A stretch of DNA of 47,899 nucleotides from CAYUET01 sp964443875 (GTDB lineage Bacteria > Auribacterota > JAFGBW01), in the NCBI GenBank assembly GCA_964443875.1, contig CAYUET010000020.1, positions 1 through 47,899 of the forward strand, given 5' to 3'. Position numbers and translations under genes: made by a program. Numbering within the stretch: the first letter of the stretch is position 1; each line of letters begins with the position of its first letter. A model generated the notes under the pieces. It ran no database searches. It was not told the origin of the DNA and saw only the letters and a program-made list of their open reading frames with translations. Below are positions 16,220 to 23,115 of this stretch, in pieces.

Positions 16220-17287
16220 TTAATTCCTTTTAAACTCCAGCTTATCCCTTAAACCGATAAATTTTTTCCAGTTTCCAGTATCATGGGACAATCTTCCGGC
16301 AACAATGGCAGGCGATATTCCAATCTGATCCGCAAAATTTATGATTGAATCAAAAGTAAAACTCCCCTTCTTATAAAAATCTTCATACTTTCCCTTTGGA
16401 ATCAAAATATCTTTTGCAAACATATCCGCTTCCAATTCCTTGTCTGTGTCAGATTTCCCAAACTCTACAAACCGGTCTTTTTTTCCATGTTTGAAGATGT
16501 GACCGATTTCATGAAAAAAAGTGAACCAGAAGATATCAGACCACTTATAACGCAAACTGAGTTGAATAAGGGCGGTATCAGAATTTAGCCAACGGGTTGC
16601 GCCATTTACGCTTGTTTGATTGAAATGAGGAGTAAAAACAACCGCAATTCCACAATCAGCACAGGTTTTTACAATTTCATTTCCAAACACCTCCGGACTT
16701 TTCATTGTAAGCGCTCTTAAGTATTCAAGCGTTTTCTCCAGCCTAGCCTGATCAAAAGGTTTTGTTTCAACTTTTTTTGCATCAATTTCCCCACACCTGA
16801 GCCAGGCAGCAAGACAGTATGAACTGATGTTTGCCATTTTTGATCTTCTAAAGGCTACCGCTTCAGTTTGCTCAATATATTCAAGAGAGCTAACCCCAAA
16901 GAAATTCAGCAGATTCTTCACTTTATCAATGACTGTCTTAGACTTCTCAATATAGTTCCATTTCACCAGTTCATTAAAACATGAAAAAAGTTTCAGTGTA
17001 GCAGTTTCTTTCTGCATCATCATGGCCTCTCGTCCCCTGGCAATAGCAACGTCATAAACACGTTGCAGATTATTCCAGAAAGTAGACGACATACCAAAAA
17101 CAGCCGATAACTTAATTGCTGTTTCAGGAGTTATTGGATTTTTTCCCTGCACAATTTCATTTATGGTTTTTGTGGTCAATCCGGTTCGCTCAGAAAGATC
17201 AGCTTGAGTCATTCGGAGAGCCTCAAGGGTTTCGAGCAATGTTTTGCCCGGATGAACCGCTATCGGTGGAACAAAAAATTGATCCAT
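16220..17287 (-). CDS. HigA-type Xre antitoxin fused to ImmA/IrrE peptidase
   Basis: Residues 1-75 are a HigA/VapI-like DNA-binding domain (VHPGKTLLETLEALRMTQADLSERTGLTTKTINEIVQGKNPI). The C-terminal part is an ImmA-type zinc peptidase with FFHEIGHIFKHG (H259, E260, H263) and KELEADMFA (E286, third ligand). A strong AGGAGG lies before the ATG at 17287. It sits 8 bp downstream of a HigB-like toxin gene, the typical HigBA order with toxin first. It should bind the toxin and repress the operon at the palindrome 17654-17680. This is the second ImmA protein within 7 kb. Confidence 0.88.
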   Translation of the reverse strand: MDQFFVPPIAVHPGKTLLETLEALRMTQADLSERTGLTTKTINEIVQGKNPITPETAIKLSAVFGMSSTFWNNLQRVYDVAIARGREAMMMQKETATLKLFSCFNELVKWNYIEKSKTVIDKVKNLLNFFGVSSLEYIEQTEAVAFRRSKMANISSYCLAAWLRCGEIDAKKVETKPFDQARLEKTLEYLRALTMKSPEVFGNEIVKTCADCGIAVVFTPHFNQTSVNGATRWLNSDTALIQLSLRYKWSDIFWFTFFHEIGHIFKHGKKDRFVEFGKSDTDKELEADMFAKDILIPKGKYEDFYKKGSFTFDSIINFADQIGISPAIVAGRLSHDTGNWKKFIGLRDKLEFKRN

Positions 17288-17295
17288 ACTTCCTC

Positions 17296-17610
17296 CTAAT
17301 GGTAATCCATTATTTTTTCGATCATAATTTTACTGATCGTCTTAATATCATTCACATCACCGTTTAATGACTTTAAAATTATTCTGTACGGATGTTTTAT
17401 ATCCACGGAAAAACACCCTTTAAAATCGCCCAAAAGAAGGTGCAACCTTGCAGAAGGCAATTTCGATATATCAAACAAAGTTTCCGCTGAACTTAATTCA
17501 CCAAGCCTTTGTGAAATCTTTTCTGACTGATCCAGATTGAATTCCCGGATCAGCTTCCTTTCATCTTCACAAATCTTCTTTAATTTTTTTTCACGAAAAG
17601 AAATTTCCAT
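17296..17610 (-). CDS. HigB-like RelE/ParE-superfamily toxin
   Basis: This 104-residue protein has the RelE/ParE layout: helical N-terminus (KKLKKICEDERKLIREF), a central LGELSSAETLFDISKLPSARLHLLLGDFKGCFSVDIKHPYRIIL block and a C-terminal strand ending in IMDYH. HigB-type toxins cleave mRNA on the ribosome. The ATG at 17610 gives MEISFREKKLKKI, matching family starts; a GTG at 17631 would add seven residues without a ribosome-binding site. The neighbouring HigA-ImmA gene supports the identification. Confidence 0.8.
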   Translation of the reverse strand: MEISFREKKLKKICEDERKLIREFNLDQSEKISQRLGELSSAETLFDISKLPSARLHLLLGDFKGCFSVDIKHPYRIILKSLNGDVNDIKTISKIMIEKIMDYH

Positions 17611-17653
17611 TCTGGAAAGAAAATTTATCACAAAAGAAACAATAAATCAATAA

Positions 17654-17680
17654 TTTAATTAACCTATTAGGTTAATTAAA
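17654..17680. promoter_or_regulatory. Operator palindrome of the HigBA module
   Basis: TTTAATTAACCT and AGGTTAATTAAA are perfect 12-bp arms around ATT, 44 bp upstream of the toxin start. On the minus strand it overlaps a possible promoter (TTAACC, 17 bp, TATTGA). Autorepression by HigA is expected. Confidence 0.7.
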
Positions 17681-17751
17681 AAATAAAATACACACACAAC
17701 TACATAAATTTTTATCAGATCTGTGATTAACGTGAGACAAAATAGCCACTT

Positions 17752-17793
17752 TCAAATAAAATCCCGAATGGTTTTAACTTCTCTGTCGGGCAT
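17752..17793 (-). pseudogene. 5' remnant of an HNH-endonuclease-type gene (copy 1)
   Basis: After a good AGGAGG the frame reads MPDREVKTIRDFI and stops. The same start with a longer remainder (…IRDLIFYQYAKII) occurs at 27266. I recall this N-terminus from small HNH-type genes in environmental bacteria, so this is probably a gene start carried along with the R2 repeat. Family assignment is tentative. Confidence 0.5.
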
Positions 17794-18016
17794 GAAGCCT
17801 CCTGAAATAAGCGTTTTTTTAGGATAATAAACCCATAAACAATAGTCTATGAATTTGTTGGGGCATATTCATATGCTATGGATCGAGCCTACGGATCTCG
17901 GGGACGGGGGGCGTTCTTCGCCTTTGGACTGGACTAAAGTCCAGCCCTACAATATAGGCCGAGCCTACGGCTCTGCAAAATCGAAATAGTAATCCGCAGT
18001 CCCAAAGGGACGGAAC
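17756..18016 (+). repeat. R2 dispersed repeat, copy 1 (~260 bp)
   Basis: It matches 27225-27488 over its length: the gene-start remnant, AATAAACCCATA…AATAGTC…GAATTTGTTGGGGCA, then small palindromes GAGCCTACGG.TC, CTGGACTAAAGTCCAG and GAGCCTACGGCTC, and TCCC…GGGA at the end. It has no coding content beyond the remnant. Confidence 0.85.
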
Positions 18017-18058
18017 ATTTGAAGCAACAGGAAAGAAACTGCAGGATTCTCTATGAAT

Positions 18059-18193
18059 GGATTCCGGAATCACGTTCCGGAATGACAAACACACGGGTTG
18101 CCGGATTACCTATCCACCAATGCAATGGAGGGACAAGTTCCGAACTGACTAAGAAAAAAAGGCATGGATTCCGGAATCAAGTTCCGGAATGAC
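18059..18193 (+). repeat. R3 palindromic repeats (three adjacent units)
   Basis: Two short units GGATTCCGGAATCA.GTTCCGGAATGAC (18059-18085 and 18166-18192) bracket a long-form unit (about 18093-18151). The rest of the 17.68-18.34 kb stretch before the MFS gene holds R2 and unremarkable sequence. Confidence 0.85.
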
Positions 18194-18343
18194 CACGGAA
18201 AAAACATTAATACGCAATTAGAATAGGACAGAAGGCAAAGGCAGAAATAGACTTTCAATTTATTTCCGCTTTTAGTAGAAGTACTCCCTTTTTTACAGTT
18301 GTGCAATTTAGGAAACAGGCCCGGGGCCCGCTAATGAGGAGTT

Positions 18344-19564
18344 ATGGAAACGCAGGAAAGCAAGTCAATCAACGTCTTCAAGGAAAAACATTTTTTAAGA
18401 TTCTGGGTGGTGCGTCTGTTCTGCACCGGGGCCTTTCAGATGCAGGCTGTGGCCGTGGGGTGGCAGATTTATGACATGACCGGCAGTGCCTATTACCTGG
18501 GGCTTGTTGGGCTTATGGAGTTCCTGCCCATGGTGCTTCTGATTTTATTCGCGGGGCATGTGGCGGATCATTACAACCGCAAATTCATCATCAGTTTCGG
18601 TCAGATGTTGAAGTTTCTGGGCATGGGGTATCTGGCCTGGGGAAGCATGACCCAAAATCTTTCCACGACCAGCCTTTTGATTACGATCACAATTATCGGA
18701 ATTGTAAGCGCCTTTGACAGGCCATCCATGCAGGCCTGCCTGCCCGGCATCGTGCGCCGGGAGGTCTTCCCGAGGGCTGCGGCCCTGTGTTCGACCGCGT
18801 TTCAGATCGCCTCGATTCTGGGGCCGGCCATAGGCGGCCTTCTGTATGTTTTCGGTATTGCCTCGATTTACATTGTTTCCGGAATTTTATTTCTGGTGGC
18901 GGGAATCCTGATGCTGCTGATTCAGATGCGGCAGGAAAAGCCTGAAGGAAAAGGGGTGAGCCTGGAGTCACTCTTTGCGGGAATAAAATTCATTAAAAGC
19001 AGGGAAATCATCCTGGGGGCGATTTCCATGGATCTTTTTGCGGTGCTTCTGGGCGGGGCCACAGCCCTGCTTCCCATTTACGCAAAGGATATTCTCCATA
19101 TCGGGGCTTTCGGCCTGGGCATTCTGCGTTCAGCTCCGGCCATTGGCGCCGTGCTGATGTCTTTCTTTCTGGGATTTTTCACCCTGAAACGGAGGGTGGG
19201 AAAAATCATGTATGCCAGTGTTGCGGTCTTCGGGCTGGCCACGGTGGTCTTTGCCCTTTCCTCAAATTTCTACGTTTCCCTTCTGGCCCTGATCCTTCTG
19301 GGGGCTTCGGATATGATCAGCGTGGTGATACGCCAGACGCTGGTGCAGCTCAATACGCCGGATTCCATGCGGGGAAGGGTGGCGGCTGTGAACATGCTTT
19401 TTATCGGGACTTCCAACCAGCTCGGGGAGTTTGAATCCGGGATCACGGCGGCCTGGTTCGGCACTGTGCCGGCGGCGGCCTTGGGCGGAATCGGAACCCT
19501 GCTCGTTGTGGGGCTGTGGATACGCCTGTTTCCGGAACTTTATAAATCAGACAAGATGGAGTGA
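18344..19564 (+). CDS. MFS exporter, EntS/MFS_3-like
   Basis: This 406-residue, 12-segment major facilitator starts METQESKSINVFKEKHFLRFWVVRLFCTGAF. It has the MFS_3 features MQAVAVGWQIYDMTGSAYYLGLVGLMEFLP and the loop-2/3 motif AGHVADHYNRKFII (the GxxxDRxxRK-like signature). A later DMISVVIRQTLVQLNTPDSMRGRVAAVNMLFIGTSNQLGEFESG stretch is highly typical of EntS-type exporters. Proton-driven export of a small molecule such as a siderophore or drug is likely; the substrate is unknown and no siderophore genes adjoin it. GAGGAG precedes the ATG. It is flanked by repeats, so it is probably a single-gene unit. Confidence 0.92.
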   Translation: METQESKSINVFKEKHFLRFWVVRLFCTGAFQMQAVAVGWQIYDMTGSAYYLGLVGLMEFLPMVLLILFAGHVADHYNRKFIISFGQMLKFLGMGYLAWGSMTQNLSTTSLLITITIIGIVSAFDRPSMQACLPGIVRREVFPRAAALCSTAFQIASILGPAIGGLLYVFGIASIYIVSGILFLVAGILMLLIQMRQEKPEGKGVSLESLFAGIKFIKSREIILGAISMDLFAVLLGGATALLPIYAKDILHIGAFGLGILRSAPAIGAVLMSFFLGFFTLKRRVGKIMYASVAVFGLATVVFALSSNFYVSLLALILLGASDMISVVIRQTLVQLNTPDSMRGRVAAVNMLFIGTSNQLGEFESGITAAWFGTVPAAALGGIGTLLVVGLWIRLFPELYKSDKME

Positions 19565-19587
19565 GGAGAGGAAATCTTCGGAGGGCA

Positions 19588-19705
19588 GAGCGACCGCACT
19601 TCGACAGGCTCAGTGACCATCGCTTCGATACATCCGCCTATGGCGGACACTCAGCGACCGGAAGACAGATAGGCATGGATTCCGGAATCGAGTTCCGGAA
19701 TGACG
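19588..19705 (+). repeat. R4 plus R3 dispersed repeat
   Basis: CGCTTCGATACATCCGCC.ATGGCGGACACTCAGCGACCGG.AGAC is followed by GGCATGGATTCCGGAATCGAGTTCCGGAATGAC. The same R4 core recurs at 21939-22005 and 24939-25007. It lies just after the MFS gene. Confidence 0.85.
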
Positions 19706-19725
19706 GATAAAAAGATGGGGATTTT

Positions 19726-20136
19726 TCAGGCGTTTTTCAGATTGGAATCCGCCGCAGGTTTTACGGGGTGTTTTTCAATAATTTCCTTCCAGGCGCTGCG
19801 GAGCTCTTCGAGTTTTTCCGCCACTTCCTTCACGGCTTGTGCATCCATTCTTGAAGTGCCTTCGTATAGGCGGTTTTGAAGGTAGAGGTAATGTTTCAGA
19901 AGGTCGCCGGAAAATTGCGGGTCTATCTTGTGATTGAGGGTGGAGGCCAGCTCAATGAGGATGTTCATCACCCGCTGGATGCAGTCATTCTTGGTCGGGA
20001 TATCGCCTGCCTGAATGGCTTCAGCCGCCTTCTTTGAATCGCGCACCGCGACATCATAAAGCATCAAAAGAAGTTTGCCCTTGGAGGCGGTAAGTACACT
20101 CGTTCTGAAATAGGCGTCTGCGGCAGGATTGTTCAT
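19726..20136 (-). CDS. fliS: Flagellar export chaperone FliS
   Basis: FliS binds the C-terminal D0 region of flagellin in the cytoplasm and keeps it export-competent. The 136 residues show the family pattern: a Y close to the N-terminus (NPAADAYFRTSVLTAS), GKLLLMLYDVAVRDSKKAAEAIQAGD, INxx-like RVMNILIELASTLN and LLKHYLYLQNRLYEG. AAGGG precedes the ATG. It lies downstream of the flagellin-like gene in the same direction (about 170 bp apart), the usual arrangement. Confidence 0.93.
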   Translation of the reverse strand: MNNPAADAYFRTSVLTASKGKLLLMLYDVAVRDSKKAAEAIQAGDIPTKNDCIQRVMNILIELASTLNHKIDPQFSGDLLKHYLYLQNRLYEGTSRMDAQAVKEVAEKLEELRSAWKEIIEKHPVKPAADSNLKNA

Positions 20137-20233
20137 TTTTTTCCCTTATCATAAAAAGCCCGGACAAACGTTTTTTAATTGAAGGGAGAATACTACAGAG
20201 CCGTTTGTTTATCCATGATTCTTTGAAGAAAAA

Positions 20234-20287
20234 TAGATTTCTCGCAAAGCTCGAAATGACAAACCCCCGTTCGCTGTGGGGAATTAA
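20234..20287. repeat. Dispersed repeat related to 8541-8592
   Basis: AGATTTCTCGCAAAGCTCGAAATGAC, an AGC/GCT-centred palindrome, followed by a GGGAATTAA segment as at 8613. It lies between fliS and the flagellin-like gene. Confidence 0.55.
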
Positions 20288-20303
20288 ATCCCATGAGATT
20301 TAA

Positions 20304-21188
20304 TTATCCGCCAAGGAGCTGAAGAACCTGCTGAGGAGCCTGATTAGCCTGTGAAAGCATGGCAACGGCCTGCTGATTCAAAATATTGTATTTGGAATAA
20401 CTCATCATTTCCTTATCCATATCCACATCCCTGATCCTTTGTTCCGCGCCAGATGTATCCGAATAAACCATGCTCAGGTTCGCGCTTGCATTCTCCAGTC
20501 TGTTTTGCGTGGCCCCGAGGGTTGCCCGGCTTGACTGCACCCTGTTGACGGCCGAGTCAAGCTCCGAGGTGGCCCTTGAAGCCATGGCGTTGACCGCTTC
20601 AGAGATCTGTGAATTGGAGGCTGCAGTGGTGGCCTCAGTTGCGGCATTGGAAGCCTGGCCTGAGACCGCATTATCCCGGGACAGCATGGCCGCACCCTGC
20701 TGAGCGATGGCATTGAACCGGGAAAAATCGGAGACTTCATTCCCCATATTTGTATCAGGGGAATTATTTCCCGAACCGGTCGCCTGGATATTGAAAGCGG
20801 AGAGGGAGGATGGTTCTGAAAGTTCTGCCATAGGTTTAAGAATATTCCCCAGGGGCCCCATCGCATTGTCCGCAATACTTTCGCCCGACTTGGAGGTTCG
20901 GGTACTGCCAGCGGCTTGGGCGGCCCCCTCGGCGGCGGCCTTGTTTGAAAGCGATCTCATTTTCTGAATTGCACTCTCCAGGGAGCTCTGACCTTCAGAG
21001 GAAAGGGATTGTGTATCCGTAATGCGCAATTTTCGGTTATTCGCATTCAGCTGACGGGAATCTTCCGTTGACTCAGTGTCTTTCGGCTGAGACTGACTGA
21101 GATTTTCCCGAATCTGTTTTTGCGTTATCATATTTGCTGACATTTCATTCATGATCTTGTCATTTACGTTGGATATATCGTTTATCAT
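20304..21188 (-). CDS. Flagellin-like protein with canonical C-terminus but aberrant N-terminus
   Basis: The last ~90 residues are textbook flagellin D1/D0: SRATLGATQNRLENASANLS, then AEQRIRDVDMDKEMM, YNILNQQAVAMLSQANQAPQQVLQLLG. The first ~60 residues are not: the usual RINxN.xALxAxRxL and SxGxRIN segments are missing, replaced by a polar Gln/Asn/Ser-rich stretch (MINDISNVNDKIMNEMSANM…). A LESAIQKMRSLSNKAAAEG segment near residue 68 resembles the ND1 helix. The middle is short and rich in Ala, Ser and Asn. AGGAG lies ten bases before the ATG. It is next to fliS, so it is probably a filament subunit or secreted flagellin relative that packs differently. Confidence 0.8.
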   Translation of the reverse strand: MINDISNVNDKIMNEMSANMITQKQIRENLSQSQPKDTESTEDSRQLNANNRKLRITDTQSLSSEGQSSLESAIQKMRSLSNKAAAEGAAQAAGSTRTSKSGESIADNAMGPLGNILKPMAELSEPSSLSAFNIQATGSGNNSPDTNMGNEVSDFSRFNAIAQQGAAMLSRDNAVSGQASNAATEATTAASNSQISEAVNAMASRATSELDSAVNRVQSSRATLGATQNRLENASANLSMVYSDTSGAEQRIRDVDMDKEMMSYSKYNILNQQAVAMLSQANQAPQQVLQLLGG

Positions 21189-21238
21189 GGGACAAAATCT
21201 CCTTGTAGGGTGATTAATTCTGTTCTGTTATTTAAATT

Positions 21239-21727
21239 TTAAAAAAAAGCATCGAATCCGATGCTGGTTTTGACCTGATTATTAACTCCTTTTTCCTGTC
21301 CGATGGTTTGCTTATTGGTAAGCCCTGCCACGGGAATACCTGCCTCCCCCTTGTTCTGAGTGTTTAGCAGCGCCCCATAAACAGCCACATTCTCTTTTTT
21401 CTGGGTAACGGACCCCGGGCTATAAGTCAGGGGGCTCTCTTTTTTCTCTGTTTTCCAAAGGTCAGCGAGTGATTCATTTTCCTTTTCCGGTTTCTGATAC
21501 CCAGTTTTGAGAAGATAGGCCTGCTGGGAAATATCGAGAACATCCATGGTTCTGTCAAAAACAGTGGTTTTTGAACGGAAGGGAGCGGTCAGCACTTCTT
21601 TGTCTGAAACAGCTTTTTGTGTGATTTCCTTATATAAATCAGGAACCTTGGCAAGAGAAGAGCTCTTCATGAAAGCCCCGTAATACTGACTTTCTGGTGT
21701 TGTTACGGATGTGAGGGTTTCAGACAT
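21239..21727 (-). CDS. Unknown protein of the flagellin locus
   Basis: This 162-residue soluble protein has no signal peptide, no recognised family and few cysteines. It is rich in Ser, Thr, Lys and Gln, with short predicted helices (TTVFDRTMDVLDISQQAYLLKTG) and a C-terminal hydrophobic patch GFDAFF. GAGG lies five bases before the ATG. It is 50 bp upstream of the flagellin-like gene on the same strand and the three genes may be co-transcribed, so a role as a flagellin-associated or secreted hook/filament factor is possible. Context is the only evidence. Confidence 0.6.
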   Translation of the reverse strand: MSETLTSVTTPESQYYGAFMKSSSLAKVPDLYKEITQKAVSDKEVLTAPFRSKTTVFDRTMDVLDISQQAYLLKTGYQKPEKENESLADLWKTEKKESPLTYSPGSVTQKKENVAVYGALLNTQNKGEAGIPVAGLTNKQTIGQEKGVNNQVKTSIGFDAFF

Positions 21728-21753
21728 AACAACCTCAAAATAATAGTGTAGGA

Positions 21754-21770
21754 ACTTATTAAAAATAAGT
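21754..21770. promoter_or_regulatory. Small inverted repeat before the flagellin locus
   Basis: ACTTATT and AATAAGT pair around AAA, 26 bp upstream of the ATG. I see no clear sigma-28 (TAAA…GCCGATAA) promoter here. Confidence 0.35.
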
Positions 21771-21897
21771 ATTTCAATTTCTTAATACCATTTTTTTGAA
21801 AAAAAATCAATTATTTAACAAAAATGCTAAAGTTTAAAAAATAATATGACGATATAAAGGGATTGGAATAAGATTGGAAATTCCAACCTGATGAAAA

Positions 21898-22069
21898 GGC
21901 ATGGATACCCGGATCGAGTCCGGGTATGACAGTACTACGGCAGGCGGAGCGACCGGCGCTTCGATACATCCGCCCATGGCGGACACTCAGCGACCGGGAG
22001 ACACAAAGGCATGGATTCCGGAATTACCTATCCCGCAATGATAATGAAGGGACCAGTTACGGGATGACA
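21898..22069 (+). repeat. R3-R4-R3 repeat array
   Basis: A short R3-type unit with a different palindrome (ATACCCGGATCGAGTCCGGGTATGAC, 21904-21930), the R4 core (21939-22005) and a long-form R3 (22009-22069) follow each other in the 370-bp space between the flagellin locus and ilvY. The first palindrome keeps its pairing while its sequence differs. Confidence 0.85.
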
Positions 22070-22097
22070 AACACATGGATTCCGGAGTTATGTGGTT

Positions 22098-22985
22098 TTA
22101 GCGGGTCAGACTGTTTCTGCAGATTTCCCAGAAGGCCTGAAGAGCCGCGGGCCTGTTCCGGTTTTTATTGATGCAGAACCCCACCTGATAAGGTTTTAAA
22201 GACCGGATATTCAGCACGCGGATCTGATCTTTAAGGGGACTCTGATCAAGCACCAGTCCGGGAACAACCCCTATGCCGCAGCCCAGACTCACCATGGCAA
22301 TGATCGCCTCATTGCCCGAAACATCCGCATAGATGTTCAGTTTTTTCCTGTTTTTTCTGAACAACCCGTCCATCCGCTTTCGGGCAAGGCCATGCGCCGG
22401 AAGAATCAGCGGTTGATCCCACCAGGATTCCGCATGTTTTTTCAGCGCCTCCGTTACCAGGCATGTGCACCCGGGGGCAATCACCAGAAGAGGCGTCACC
22501 GCCGCCTCGATAAAATCAATGGCGGAGGGAAGCCGGTCCGGCTTTGCCGCAATGGAGACATCCGCGACTCTGTCCTGGAGCATCTGGACCGCCTTTGCCT
22601 CCTCCCCTGTCTTCAGCTTGATGTGGACCTGCGGATAACCGCTCCGGAAGCGGCTCAGAATCTGATTAAGAATGCCGTACGAAGCCGTCACGGAACAGTA
22701 GATGACAAGATCCCCGCAAAGCCCCTCCTCTTTTTCCACCGCCGATTCCCTGAAGAGCCTCCACCGGGTAAGCGCATCCTCCGCGTATTTCCGGAGGAGT
22801 ATTCCCGCGGGGGTCAGGGACACCGAACGGTTGTCCCGCATAAAAAGCCGCTTCCCGGTTTCCCTTTCAAGCCGCTGAATGACCCGGGTCAGCCCGGAAG
22901 GGGTGATGAAACACGCCCGGCTCGTTTTTCCGAAATGCAGGGTTTCCGTCAGATGCAGAAATATCCTTAATGAATCGTAATCCAT
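22098..22985 (-). CDS. ilvY: HTH-type transcriptional activator IlvY (LysR family)
   Basis: This 295-residue LysR-type regulator has an N-terminal winged helix-turn-helix (LRIFLHLTETLHFGKTSRACFITPSGLTRVIQRLERETGKRLFMRDNR). The effector domain is closely similar to E. coli IlvY as I recall it (GDLVIYCSVTASYG, VHIKLKTGEEAKAV, ADVSIAAKPDRLP, YADVSGNEAIIAMVSLGCGIGVVPGLVL). In E. coli IlvY binds acetolactate or acetohydroxybutyrate and activates ilvC. Here it is divergent from ilvC with a 130-bp shared control region holding a matching inverted repeat. AAGGATA precedes the ATG. Confidence 0.93.
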   Translation of the reverse strand: MDYDSLRIFLHLTETLHFGKTSRACFITPSGLTRVIQRLERETGKRLFMRDNRSVSLTPAGILLRKYAEDALTRWRLFRESAVEKEEGLCGDLVIYCSVTASYGILNQILSRFRSGYPQVHIKLKTGEEAKAVQMLQDRVADVSIAAKPDRLPSAIDFIEAAVTPLLVIAPGCTCLVTEALKKHAESWWDQPLILPAHGLARKRMDGLFRKNRKKLNIYADVSGNEAIIAMVSLGCGIGVVPGLVLDQSPLKDQIRVLNIRSLKPYQVGFCINKNRNRPAALQAFWEICRNSLTR

Positions 22986-23000
22986 GACCGTATCCTTGAG

Positions 23001-23050
23001 TATTGCATAATTTGAAACATTATGTTCTTTTTATTTCACTTTATGCAATA
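23001..23050. promoter_or_regulatory. Probable IlvY operator in the ilvY-ilvC intergenic region
   Basis: TATTGCATAA (23001-23010) and TTATGCAATA (23041-23050) are exact reverse complements placed 40 bp apart, four helical turns. They sit between the two divergent starts, as expected for paired LysR-type binding sites. Confidence 0.65.
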
Positions 23051-23115
23051 ACAATCTTCTGCTAGTATGCCCGCACAAGTAAGCAATACTGAATCAAAAA
23101 AAATGGAGAAACGCT

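Noticed and set aside
18059..18193. R3 units as a CRISPR array
   Set aside because: Units are palindromic, of two lengths, irregularly spaced, scattered over the window and without cas genes.
22986..23115. Searched for a T-box or other branched-chain amino-acid leader before ilvC
   Set aside because: The region is only 130 bp, has no T-box sequence, leader peptide or attenuator hairpin; IlvY control explains it.
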